NCBI GenBank assembly: GCA_046714215.1
Contig: JBKKBM010000276.1
Coordinates: forward strand, 1-35,059
Reading direction: 5' to 3'
Length of the DNA: 35,059 bases
DNA from: DATLCI01 sp046714215
GTDB lineage: Bacteria > Acidobacteriota > Terriglobia > Terriglobales > Acidobacteriaceae
The notes beneath the pieces were generated by a model. The model made no database searches, had not been told where the DNA came from, and saw only the letters and a list, made by a program, of their open reading frames with translations. Position numbers and translations under genes: made by a program. Shown piece after piece: positions 23,345 to 30,966 of the stretch; within the stretch, counting starts at the first letter, position 1; the number at the start of each line of letters is the position of its first letter.

Positions 23345-23743
23345 TTGAAACGTCTTACCAAGATCGTGTTAGGCGGGACCATCCTGGGGGCGGCCGCTTT
23401 TGCGTTCATGCCGCGCAGCGTGGCTGCAACCACAGAACCTGAACCGATCATGCAAAAGGATAAGGACAAGAACCAGCTCAAGAGCCTCACCGGCACCGTC
23501 GTCGGTGAGGGCGAGGCCCCACTGCCGCAGGCCGTGGTCTACCTCAAGAACATGAAGACGCTGGCGGTGAAAAGCTTTATTGCCGATGACACCGGGACAT
23601 TCCGGTTCTTCGCGCTTTCACCCAACACCGATTACCAGGTCTATGCCGAGTACAACGGCCAGCGCAGCGGCACCAAGACGGTGAGCGCCTTTGACAGCAA
23701 GACCAAGGTGGAGATGACGCTGAAGATCGACGTCAAAAAGTAG
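23345..23743 (+). CDS. Small secreted protein with carboxypeptidase-regulatory-like domain
   Basis: The 132-residue product begins at TTG 23345 with a good AAAGGAG eight bases upstream. It has a signal peptide (KRLTKIVLGGTILGAAAFAF, cleavage near SVAA) and a short charged linker. The domain contains TGTVVGEGEAPLPQAVVYLKN, SFIADDTGTFRFFALSPNTDYQVYAEYNG and VEMTLKID, a seven-strand sandwich of the same type as the preceding gene's product. The two lie 69 bp apart on one strand and probably derive from related modules. A bidirectional terminator follows. No enzymatic motif is seen; a structural or surface role is inferred. Confidence 0.82.
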   Translation: MKRLTKIVLGGTILGAAAFAFMPRSVAATTEPEPIMQKDKDKNQLKSLTGTVVGEGEAPLPQAVVYLKNMKTLAVKSFIADDTGTFRFFALSPNTDYQVYAEYNGQRSGTKTVSAFDSKTKVEMTLKIDVKK

Positions 23744-23760
23744 TCTTCCGTTTTTCACAA

Positions 23761-23789
23761 AAACAGGCCGCCATGCTGGCGGCCTGTTT
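23761..23789. terminator. Bidirectional terminator between convergent genes
   Basis: AAACAGGCCGCC-atgct-GGCGGCCTGTTT is a perfect 12-bp stem. It is flanked by T-rich sequence on the right and, on the other strand, by the complement of TTTTTCACAA. It serves the + strand secreted-protein gene and the - strand rpsA gene. Confidence 0.9.
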
Positions 23790-23803
23790 CATTTGTTTGA
23801 GGT

Positions 23804-25681
23804 CTACTGTTTTTCGCGCTTCCAGTTGATGATATCGCCCAGCGTGGTGGTGGCTCCGCTGCTGGAACTCGAACTTGAGCTCGCCACTGGCTGCTTGTAG
23901 GCTTCCACGTCGGCGCGGCTGGCTTCTTCGCCGATGGCGCGCAGGCTCAGGCCCACTTTCTTCTCTTCCGGGTTCATCTTCACGATCTTAAACTCGCGCT
24001 CTTCACCCGCTTCGAGCTTCAACGGCGCGCCGTGCTCATCCACCGCTTCGGAGTTGTGGCAGAGGCCTTCCACGCCCTCCGCGATCTCGACGAACGACCC
24101 AAAGGCCGCACTGCGGAGCACCTTGCCCTTTAGCAGGTCGCCCACGCGATGGGTGTTGAAGAACGTCTCCCAGACATCCGGCTCCAGTTGCTTCATGCCC
24201 AGCGACAGGCGCCGGTTCTCCGGCTCAATCGCCAGGATCACCGCTTTCACCTTATCACCTTTTTTCAGCACTTCAGAAGGATGCTTCACCCGCTTGGTCC
24301 AGCTCATGTTGCTCACGTGGATCAAGCCGTCGATGCCGTCTTCTACTTCGACGAACGCGCCAAAGTCGGTCAGGTTGCGTACCCGGCCTTCCACCTGTGC
24401 GCCCACCGGATACTTGGTGTGCAGCGTCTCCCAGGGGTTCGTTTCCAATTGCTTCATGCCCAGCGAGATGCGGCGTTCCGTGGCGTTCACGTTCAACACC
24501 ACCGCTTCTACTTCGGTGCCACTCTGCAGGATCTTCGAGGGATGCTTTGTCCGCTTGGACCAGCTCATCTCGCTGACGTGCACCAGACCTTCGATGCCTT
24601 GCTCTAATTCGACGAACGCGCCGTAATCGGTGAGGCTCAGGACTTTGCCCTTCACGTGCGCGCCCACCGGATACCGGTCAGAAGCGTCGAGCCACGGATC
24701 GGGCGTCAACTGCTTGAAGCCCAGCGAAACGCGCTGCTTTTCTTTGTCAAACTTGAGTACCTTCACGTGGATCTCATCGCCCACATGCACTAGGTCGCGC
24801 GGATGCGTCAGCCGTCCCCAGGACATGTCCGTGATGTGCAGTAGGCCGTCCAGCCCACCCAAGTCCACAAAAGCGCCGTACTCCGTGAGGTTCTTCACCG
24901 TGCCGGTCAATACCGCGCCTTCTTCCAAGTGCTTCATGGTCTCGTCGCGCTTGACCGCGTTATCTTCATCGAGGATCTGCTTGCGGCTCACCACGATGTT
25001 TCCGCGCTTCTTGTTCAGCTTGACGATGCGGACTTCGATCTCCTGGTCCTTATATCCATCCAGATTGCGGACCGGCTTGGAATCCACCTGGGAGCCGGGC
25101 AGGAACGCCTTGATCCCGCCGATCTCCACATTCAGTCCGCCCTTCACCCGCTCCGCCACGATGCCCTTGATGTTGGTCTTCTCGTTGAAGGCCTTCTCGA
25201 TGTCATCCCAGACTTTGACCCGCGCCGCTTTTTCGTGCGAGAGCAGTACATAACCCTCTTCGCGCTCGCCCCGGTCCATCACCACATCAATGGAGTCGCC
25301 GGGCTGGAACTTGATCTTGCCTTCGCGGTCGGTCACTTGCGCGATCGGCACTAGGCCGTCGGCTTTGTTGCCGATGTCCACGGAAAGGTGGGTAGGGGTG
25401 ATGCTGATCACGGTGCCCTTGATGATCTTATGATCGTCGGTCTGGGGCGCTTCAGCGGCGGCGGATTGTTCGGCTCCGAATGTTTCCAGGACGGAGGCGA
25501 AATCTTCTGACATGTTAGGTTCGTTTTCTCTGCGAGTAGGACCCTCGGCGGGCCGCTCGTTTTCCTTTGGATTTGAATGCATAGTGGGTGGGGCTGAGGG
25601 CGACGGATGTTCTACCTGACCCGGGCCTGCTTCATTAGAGGCGGCTTCCTGGGTGCGGGCTGTGTTGTCATCGAACATCAT
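23804..25681 (-). CDS. rpsA: 30S ribosomal protein S1
   Basis: S1 binds mRNA and helps it dock on the 30S subunit. The protein has six S1 RNA-binding repeats, starting at about residues 84, 170, 256, 341, 428 and 515. The best matches are the last four, each with (L/F)TxYGAFVxL/V and GLxHxSxMSW. The 625-residue length exceeds the usual 550-570 because of an N-terminal region of about 80 acidic, low-complexity residues; a Ser-rich run lies near the C-terminus. The start is uncertain: ATG 25681 opens the frame, while Met57 (25513, MSEDFASVLETF) could be the true start. Neither has a strong Shine-Dalgarno sequence. A consensus promoter lies at 25885-25914. Confidence 0.95.
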   Translation of the reverse strand: MMFDDNTARTQEAASNEAGPGQVEHPSPSAPPTMHSNPKENERPAEGPTRRENEPNMSEDFASVLETFGAEQSAAAEAPQTDDHKIIKGTVISITPTHLSVDIGNKADGLVPIAQVTDREGKIKFQPGDSIDVVMDRGEREEGYVLLSHEKAARVKVWDDIEKAFNEKTNIKGIVAERVKGGLNVEIGGIKAFLPGSQVDSKPVRNLDGYKDQEIEVRIVKLNKKRGNIVVSRKQILDEDNAVKRDETMKHLEEGAVLTGTVKNLTEYGAFVDLGGLDGLLHITDMSWGRLTHPRDLVHVGDEIHVKVLKFDKEKQRVSLGFKQLTPDPWLDASDRYPVGAHVKGKVLSLTDYGAFVELEQGIEGLVHVSEMSWSKRTKHPSKILQSGTEVEAVVLNVNATERRISLGMKQLETNPWETLHTKYPVGAQVEGRVRNLTDFGAFVEVEDGIDGLIHVSNMSWTKRVKHPSEVLKKGDKVKAVILAIEPENRRLSLGMKQLEPDVWETFFNTHRVGDLLKGKVLRSAAFGSFVEIAEGVEGLCHNSEAVDEHGAPLKLEAGEEREFKIVKMNPEEKKVGLSLRAIGEEASRADVEAYKQPVASSSSSSSSGATTTLGDIINWKREKQ

Positions 25682-25884
25682 TTTCCGTCGTTGTCGTTTC
25701 CCATGGACCTTCAGGAGGGAGACCCTGTGCGCATCTGGAGGCGCTTAGCGCCTGCGGATACGACCCTGAGGGACTACGGAGTGGTGGCGGCGAGTCTTCC
25801 TGGGTGATTGCCTGGTAGGAGGCGAGATACCAAAAACTCAGCGGCCGGATCCAGTGCGCGCGTGCGCGTTCACCGGACTCTTTG

Positions 25885-25914
25885 ACTATAACAACCTCAT
25901 CGGAAGAGTGTCAA
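25885..25914 (-). promoter_or_regulatory. Sigma70-type promoter of rpsA
   Basis: On the minus strand TTGACA (25914-25909) is followed after 18 bp by TATAGT (25890-25885). This is the best -35/-10 pair in the window. Transcription would start near 25878, giving a leader of about 200 nt before ATG 25681. The leader contains a hairpin AGGCGC-tta-GCGCCT (25739-25753). Confidence 0.75.
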
Positions 25915-25940
25915 ACCATCCCGCCGCCGCCCCGCTCGCC

Positions 25941-25968
25941 TTGTTACCATCCCCGCCCTTGCTACAAT
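25941..25968 (+). promoter_or_regulatory. Promoter of the HIT gene, probably leaderless
   Basis: TTGTTA (25941-25946), a 16-bp spacer and an extended -10 TGCTACAAT (TACAAT at 25963-25968). The ATG at 25977 begins 8 bases after the -10 box, which is where transcription itself should start. Confidence 0.65.
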
Positions 25969-25976
25969 CCCCAGCT

Positions 25977-26459
25977 ATGGATTACCTCTGGAGCCCCTGG
26001 CGCTACGCCTATATCACCGGCGCGGAGCCTGAGCCCGGCGCCTGCATCTTCTGCGACAAGCCCCGGGAGGCCGACGACGTTCGCAACCTCATCGTCCACC
26101 GCGGCCAGCATTGCTATGTGATCCTCAATGCCTTCCCCTACACCTCCGGCCACGTGATGGTGGTGCCCTTCCAGCACGTGGACGAGCTGCAGAAACTCGA
26201 CGCCCCCGCCGCCACGGAAATGATGGCCCTGTCGCAGCGGCTGGAGGGCATCCTGCGCCGCCTTTACCGCCCGGAGGGGATCAATCTGGGTATGAATATC
26301 GGCAAGGCCGCCGGGGCGGGTATCGCGGGACATCTGCACATGCATATCCTGCCGCGCTGGACCGCCGACGCCAACTTCATCTCCGTCATTGGCGAAACCC
26401 GCGTCCTGCCTGAAGCTCTCGACGTCACTTACAGGCGGATCAAGGAAGCGCTGGGGTAG
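25977..26459 (+). CDS. HIT family nucleotide hydrolase/phosphorylase
   Basis: HIT proteins act on nucleotides such as dinucleoside polyphosphates or AMP-lysine. The 160-residue protein begins MDYLWSPWRYAYI, typical of the Ap4A phosphorylase-like branch. It has a CxxC pair (C23, C26 in CIFC), NAFPYTSGHVMVVP and the catalytic triad HLHMH (H119, H121, H123) followed by ILPRW. A longer open frame starts at 25854 but would cross the promoter; the ATG at 25977 matches family proteins. There is no Shine-Dalgarno sequence, consistent with leaderless mRNA. The next gene starts 46 bp after its stop. Confidence 0.94.
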   Translation: MDYLWSPWRYAYITGAEPEPGACIFCDKPREADDVRNLIVHRGQHCYVILNAFPYTSGHVMVVPFQHVDELQKLDAPAATEMMALSQRLEGILRRLYRPEGINLGMNIGKAAGAGIAGHLHMHILPRWTADANFISVIGETRVLPEALDVTYRRIKEALG

Positions 26460-26490
26460 ATTTCGCTGTCCTCCGGGCCGGATTCCGCGC

Positions 26491-26496
26491 TATCCT
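26491..26496 (+). promoter_or_regulatory. Candidate -10 box for the patatin-like gene
   Basis: TATCCT lies 9 bases before the proposed TTG start at 26506, the same arrangement as in several neighbours. No clear -35 element is seen. Confidence 0.35.
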
Positions 26497-26505
26497 TCCC
26501 GCAGA

Positions 26506-28104
26506 TTGAGCCACAACCCCATATTTACCCAGTCTGCGGAGCTCACCGCCGAGCGCGAACTATTCCGCGCCGACCTTCCGCCGGATTCTGCCCGGCTTTG
26601 GGCCGAACATTCCGGACGCACCGGCGTGGTTCTCTCCGGCGGCGGCGCCCGCGGCGCCTATGAAGCCGGCGTGCTGCTCGCCTTCCAGGACGCGGCCATG
26701 CCTACCCATATCCTCGCCGCCACCTCCGTCGGCAGCATCAATGCCGCCTCCTACGCCGCTCATTCCAAGACCACTGTGGGCAATGCGGAATCGCTCGTCG
26801 CTTCCTGGTCACATATCAATCCGCCCGCCGTCGGCATCGATTGGTTTCGTTACATCCTGGTGCTGGCGGGCTTGGTCGCCGCCTCCGCCGGCTTCGGTAA
26901 CCTCATCCGCGAGTGGCTCCGAACGGAGGGAATCTTCTTCCACCTGAGCAGCCCCAAGTGGACCTGGTTCGCGCTCGGTATGACCGGCGCGGCCATCCTG
27001 TTTCTTTATGATCACCTCCCGTATCTCGGCCATGTGATCAAGCACGCTGTCTTTCGTCGGCACTGGCGGCCCGACACGAAGAAGACCTGGCTCTCCGTTG
27101 CCGCTAATCTCGTGGTCTGGGGCTGCGGCGTCTTCTTCCTCAGCGTCAGCCATCTCCACCTTACCGCCCAGGAGATCCTTGAAGGTGACGACCCGGACCT
27201 CACGTTGCTCATCTCCGCCGGATTTGTGCTCGCGCTGGTGCTCGCCTTCTTCTTTCGCAAGAAGATCAATTTCTTCAGCCATAAGTTTTTGCGGCTGCCG
27301 TTACGTTCCGGTCTTTTTCCTAATTTCGAGCGCACTCGCTTTCTGCGCGACCACATTCCCGCAGACGGCCTCCGCGCATCACCCATCCGCGTGGTGATGA
27401 CGGCCGCCGACGTGTACACCGGCTCGGACCGCTGCTTCACCAACGCCACGCAAGGGCAATTGCTCCAGGACCCCGGCGTGGAACCGAACTTTGTGCGCGA
27501 CGAGATGGTGCTGGCGGAGGATCTGCTGCTCGCCGTGATCGCCTCCTCGGCTTTTCCCATCGTCTATGAAGCGGTGCCCATGCAGGGCGGTACCTGGACG
27601 GACGGCGGTATCGTCAGCAATCAGCCCATCCGTCCGGCCATTCGTTTGGGCGCGGATGTCCTCTTCCTCGTCATGGTGGAGCCCCGCAGCCAACGCCGCG
27701 GTGAGATCAAGACCTTCCTCGACCTCGGCGTGCGCGCTATCGACATCCTCATGGCGCAGAACCTGAAGACCGATCTCAAGATCCTGAGCAATGTGAATTC
27801 GTGGTGTGAGCACTACGCCGAAGGCCTCCGCCTTCGTCCCGAGCAGATCACTTTGCACGTTGGCCAACGCCGCTACCGCTACCTGAAAGCCATCACGGTA
27901 GAGCCGGCCGAGGCGCTCTCCGCCTCCGTCCTCGATTTTGACGGCGACATCACCGCCCCGGCTATTGTGCAGGGCTATCGCGACGGTACCCGCGCTGTGC
28001 GCGAGTTCGCAGGATACCTCCGCGGTCTGCCGGCGGATATGCCCCGCCGCGATGTTCGCTTGGTCGCCGAAGAGTTCAGCTTGAGCCGCAGCGTCGGCCG
28101 CTGA
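26506..28104 (+). CDS. Patatin-like phospholipase with embedded membrane domain
   Basis: Patatin-like proteins are serine lipid acyl hydrolases with a Ser-Asp dyad. With TTG 26506 as start, the protein has 532 residues. The oxyanion loop is SGGGARGAY (about 44-52), the nucleophile is S74 in ATSVGS (the first Gly of GxSxG is Ala) and the partner is D366 in DGGIVSNQP. Between them (about residues 114-251) lie four hydrophobic segments, YILVLAGLVAASAGF, WFALGMTGAAILFLY, LVVWGCGVFFL and LISAGFVLALVLAFFF, so the catalytic fold is split by a membrane insertion. An earlier TTG at 26389 would overlap the HIT gene by 71 bp and is unlikely. Convergent with ligA. Confidence 0.85.
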   Translation: MSHNPIFTQSAELTAERELFRADLPPDSARLWAEHSGRTGVVLSGGGARGAYEAGVLLAFQDAAMPTHILAATSVGSINAASYAAHSKTTVGNAESLVASWSHINPPAVGIDWFRYILVLAGLVAASAGFGNLIREWLRTEGIFFHLSSPKWTWFALGMTGAAILFLYDHLPYLGHVIKHAVFRRHWRPDTKKTWLSVAANLVVWGCGVFFLSVSHLHLTAQEILEGDDPDLTLLISAGFVLALVLAFFFRKKINFFSHKFLRLPLRSGLFPNFERTRFLRDHIPADGLRASPIRVVMTAADVYTGSDRCFTNATQGQLLQDPGVEPNFVRDEMVLAEDLLLAVIASSAFPIVYEAVPMQGGTWTDGGIVSNQPIRPAIRLGADVLFLVMVEPRSQRRGEIKTFLDLGVRAIDILMAQNLKTDLKILSNVNSWCEHYAEGLRLRPEQITLHVGQRRYRYLKAITVEPAEALSASVLDFDGDITAPAIVQGYRDGTRAVREFAGYLRGLPADMPRRDVRLVAEEFSLSRSVGR

Positions 28105-28118
28105 GCTCATGCGAGATC

Positions 28119-28134
28119 CTGCGCCGTCGCGCAG
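28119..28134. terminator. Weak hairpin between convergent patatin and ligA genes
   Basis: CTGCG-ccgtcg-CGCAG lies in the 36-bp space between the two stops. The stem is short and lacks a T-run, so it is only a possible terminator. Confidence 0.3.
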
Positions 28135-28140
28135 CCTGAT

Positions 28141-30168
28141 CTATTTTGCAATCAGCTTCAACAGCTGGGTTTCATCGATGACGGTGACGCCCAGCTCTTT
28201 TGCTTTGTCCAGCTTCGATCCCGCTTCCGCCCCCGCCAGCACGTAGTCTGTCTTCTTGCTGACTGATCCGGAAGTTTTGCCGCCGGCATCCTCGATCAAA
28301 GCCTTAGCTTCGTCGCGGGAATAGTTGGGCAGGGTGCCGGTGATGACGAAGGTCTTGCCCGCCAACTGCGTGCCCCGCAGCTTAGCAAGTCCCTTGAACT
28401 GCAATCCGGCTTGCCGTAGTCGCTCCACGAGCTTGTGGTTCCGGGGCTCATCAAAAAATTCGCGGACGCTCGCCGCCACCCGTGGTCCCACTTCGTTCAC
28501 CTCGGTCAATTCTTCCACGGACGCCGCCATCAACTTGTCCATCGAGCCAAAGTGCTCCGCCAGCAGCTCCGCCGTACGCTCGCCCACCATCCGGATGCCC
28601 AGCCCGTAGATCACGCGCTCCAGCGGCAGCGTCTTGGCCCGCTCGATCTGCGCCAGCACGTTCTGCGCGGATTTTTTCCCCATCCGCTCCAGGGTGAGTA
28701 GTTGGGCTTCCGTAAGGACGAAGATATCGGCCACGGTCTTGACCAATTTCGCATCCGCCAGCTGGTTGACCAGCGCCTCGCCCATACCCTCGATGTTCAT
28801 CACCCCGCGCGAGGCAAAGTGCAGGATCTCTTCGCGCAGCTTCGCCGGGCAGGCCGCGTTCACGCAGCGATGATCGGCCTCGCCCTCCGCCCGCACCACT
28901 TTGCCTCCGCACACCGGACATTTCGCCGGCATGTGGAAGCGGCGCATCCCGCGCGGATGTTTCTTATCGTCGATCACCCGCACCACTTTGGGGATCACAT
29001 CGCCCCCGCGCTCGACGACGACCCAATCGCCGATCTTCACGCCCAGGCGCTCGATCTCGTCCGCATTGTGCAGCGTGGCCCGGGTCACGGTCGTCCCGCC
29101 GATGCTCACCGGCGCCAGCGCCGCCACCGGGGTGAGTTTGCCCGTGCGTCCGACCTGCACCAGGATGTCTTCTACGTGGGTCTCGCCCGCGCGCGCCGCG
29201 TATTTGTAGGCGATGGCCCAGCGTGGCGCCTTGCCCGTGAATCCCAACTCACGTTGCAGGGCCATCGCGTTCACCTTGATCACGATGCCGTCGATCTCAT
29301 AGGGCAGGGCATCGCGCTTTCCCTCCCAGCGCTGGATGAACTCGAACACTTCGTCGATGTCCTTCGCCAGCGCGTGATTGGGATTCACCTTGAACCCCGC
29401 TGTGGTCAGCGCCGCCAGCGCCTCTGCATGTTTCGCGAAGGCGTCACTGCCATCTGCCTTCAGCGCAAAATAGGCAAAGAAGTCCATGCGGCGTTGCGCC
29501 ACGATGTTCGGCTCCAGCACCCGGATGGTCCCTGCCGCCGCATTGCGCGGATTCGCAAAACGCGCCAAGCCTTGCTGCTCGCGTTCGTCATTCATCCGGC
29601 CAAATGCGGCGATGGGCATGATCACTTCGCCGCGCACTTCGAAATCACCCGGCAGCCCCGATTTTTTTAGTGCCGTAGCCGCGATTGAAAGCGGCACCGA
29701 TCGGATCGTCCGCACATTGCCGGTCACGTTTTCGCCCGTATAACCATCACCGCGGGTCACGCCCTTATCCAGGGCGCCATCGCGATACCACAGCGCCAGC
29801 GATAGCCCGTCCAACTTCAGCTCGCAGACGTATTCGATCTGTTTGGCCCCGGCCAACTCATGCACCCGCCGGTCCCACGCGCGCAACTCTTCTTCGTTGT
29901 AGGCGTTGTCCAGCGACAACATCGGGCGCGAATGTTTTTGCTTTGTGAACCCCTCGCGCGGCTTGCCGCCCACCCGCTGCGTGGGTGAGTCCGGGGTGAT
30001 CAGCGCGGGATGAGCCGCTTCCAGCGCCTTCAACTGCTGCATCAGCTCGTCGTATTCGGCGTCCGTGATCTCCGGTGCGTCCATCACGTAATACAGGTGC
30101 TCGTGGTGGCGGATTTTTTCGCGCAGCCGTTCGATCTGGTCAGCAGGGGACGCTTTGGCCATAGCCAT
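28141..30168 (-). CDS. ligA: NAD-dependent DNA ligase
   Basis: LigA seals nicks in replication and repair using NAD. The 675-residue protein shows the full domain order. The Ia domain contains HHEHLYYVMDAPEITDAEYDELM. The adenylation domain has K118 in ELKLDG and later DGIVIKVN. The OB fold has GRTGKLTPVA and GDVIPKV. A four-Cys zinc finger (CPVCGGKVVR...CVNAACPAKL) is followed by helix-hairpin-helix repeats and a BRCT domain (GKTFVITGTL near residue 600). The start is ATG 30168 or the in-frame ATG 30162. A perfect TATAAT on this strand (30181-30176) ends 7 bases before the first ATG and there is no Shine-Dalgarno sequence, pointing to a leaderless mRNA. Its promoter region overlaps that of the divergent gene. 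Confidence 0.98.
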   Translation of the reverse strand: MAMAKASPADQIERLREKIRHHEHLYYVMDAPEITDAEYDELMQQLKALEAAHPALITPDSPTQRVGGKPREGFTKQKHSRPMLSLDNAYNEEELRAWDRRVHELAGAKQIEYVCELKLDGLSLALWYRDGALDKGVTRGDGYTGENVTGNVRTIRSVPLSIAATALKKSGLPGDFEVRGEVIMPIAAFGRMNDEREQQGLARFANPRNAAAGTIRVLEPNIVAQRRMDFFAYFALKADGSDAFAKHAEALAALTTAGFKVNPNHALAKDIDEVFEFIQRWEGKRDALPYEIDGIVIKVNAMALQRELGFTGKAPRWAIAYKYAARAGETHVEDILVQVGRTGKLTPVAALAPVSIGGTTVTRATLHNADEIERLGVKIGDWVVVERGGDVIPKVVRVIDDKKHPRGMRRFHMPAKCPVCGGKVVRAEGEADHRCVNAACPAKLREEILHFASRGVMNIEGMGEALVNQLADAKLVKTVADIFVLTEAQLLTLERMGKKSAQNVLAQIERAKTLPLERVIYGLGIRMVGERTAELLAEHFGSMDKLMAASVEELTEVNEVGPRVAASVREFFDEPRNHKLVERLRQAGLQFKGLAKLRGTQLAGKTFVITGTLPNYSRDEAKALIEDAGGKTSGSVSKKTDYVLAGAEAGSKLDKAKELGVTVIDETQLLKLIAK

Positions 30169-30175
30169 AGCAAAG

Positions 30176-30181
30176 ATTATA
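30176..30181 (-). promoter_or_regulatory. -10 box of ligA
   Basis: TATAAT on the minus strand is 7 bases before ATG 30168. On the plus strand the overlapping TATAGA (30178-30183), with TTGGCC 17 bp upstream (30155-30160), could serve the divergent DUF1579-like gene. Confidence 0.6.
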
Positions 30182-30213
30182 GATATGTATTAAATTTGCG
30201 GGTTGGAGGTGCT

Positions 30214-30900
30214 ATGAAAGTCCTCATCCGATCCCTTACCCCCGCCTTCCTTGCGCTATTACTGGCCCTGTCATTGGCCGCTCAGGCACCGCATAATCAG
30301 CCGGACGTCAAAGCCAAGCCTGCGGAGAAGCCGCCCGTCGGGACCAAGACTGCCGAGCCCACGAAGCCGAGTTCCACCAAACCGGATTCCGGCATGCCGA
30401 AGCCCGCACCCGAGATCGAACGCGTACTCCAGCAGTTCCAGGGGAGATGGACCACGGAAGAAAAGCACGAACCCTCGGAGATGCTGCCCCAGGGCGGTAC
30501 CGGCAAAGGTCAGGAAGCGATCCGACCCGGTCCGGGCAAAATGTCGCTGATCGGTGAATACGTCTCGCAGGGACCGATGGGCGAATTTGCCGGCATCGGC
30601 CTCATGACGTGGGACCCCACCGCGCGTGTCTACCACCTCCATTGGACGGACAACACCAACCCTGTCGTCAGCGTTTCCACCGGCAAATGGGAAGGGAAAG
30701 ACCTGGTCTTCACCGGCACGGACACGATGATGGGCAAGAAGGTTTACGCCCGTCATGCTTTCACTGAACTCACGCCCACCGCCTTCACGTATACCCTCGA
30801 CATGGGCCCCACTGCCACTCAATTCGAGCGCGCCGTCACCATCAAGTACACCAAGGCGAATCCGAGTGAGCTGCCCTTCCGCCGTATGCGACCGCAGTGA
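30214..30900 (+). CDS. Secreted DUF1579-like protein
   Basis: The 228-residue protein has a signal peptide (MKVLIRSLTPAFLALLLALSLAAQ, cleavage about residue 24) and a Lys/Pro/Thr-rich linker to about residue 65. The beta-rich domain contains LQQFQGRWTTEEKHE, GEFAGIGLMTWDPTARVY, SVSTGKWEGKDLVFTGT and RAVTIKYTK. This pattern fits the DUF1579 family, whose members are periplasmic beta-barrel-like proteins of unknown role. The ATG at 30214 has a strong GGAGGT five bases upstream; the longer open frame reaching back to 30010 lies antisense to ligA and is not coding. Terminator at 30921-30947. Confidence 0.82.
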   Translation: MKVLIRSLTPAFLALLLALSLAAQAPHNQPDVKAKPAEKPPVGTKTAEPTKPSSTKPDSGMPKPAPEIERVLQQFQGRWTTEEKHEPSEMLPQGGTGKGQEAIRPGPGKMSLIGEYVSQGPMGEFAGIGLMTWDPTARVYHLHWTDNTNPVVSVSTGKWEGKDLVFTGTDTMMGKKVYARHAFTELTPTAFTYTLDMGPTATQFERAVTIKYTKANPSELPFRRMRPQ

Positions 30901-30920
30901 TCCTCACCGCGTAAGATCAA

Positions 30921-30947
30921 GCCCGGGGCCCTGGCTCCGGGCTTTTT
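30921..30947 (+). terminator. Intrinsic terminator after the DUF1579-like gene
   Basis: The stem GCCCGGGG/CTCCGGGC (8 bp with one G-T pair), loop CCCTGG, is followed by TTTTT. It lies 20 bp after the stop and immediately before the promoter of the next gene. Confidence 0.9.
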
Positions 30948-30950
30948 GTT

Positions 30951-30956
30951 TAGAAT
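30951..30956 (+). promoter_or_regulatory. Candidate -10 box for the lipid kinase gene
   Basis: TAGAAT with TG four bases earlier (TTGTTTAGAAT). It ends 10 bases before ATG 30967, in the leaderless arrangement. No -35 is seen because the position is taken by the terminator stem. Confidence 0.45.
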
Positions 30957-30966
30957 CCTCTCCTCT

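Noticed and set aside
25703..25807. Short frame starting MDLQEGDPVRIWRR upstream of rpsA, open further left to 25607
   Set aside because: Only 34 codons, no Shine-Dalgarno sequence, and located in the divergent rpsA leader; no family resemblance.
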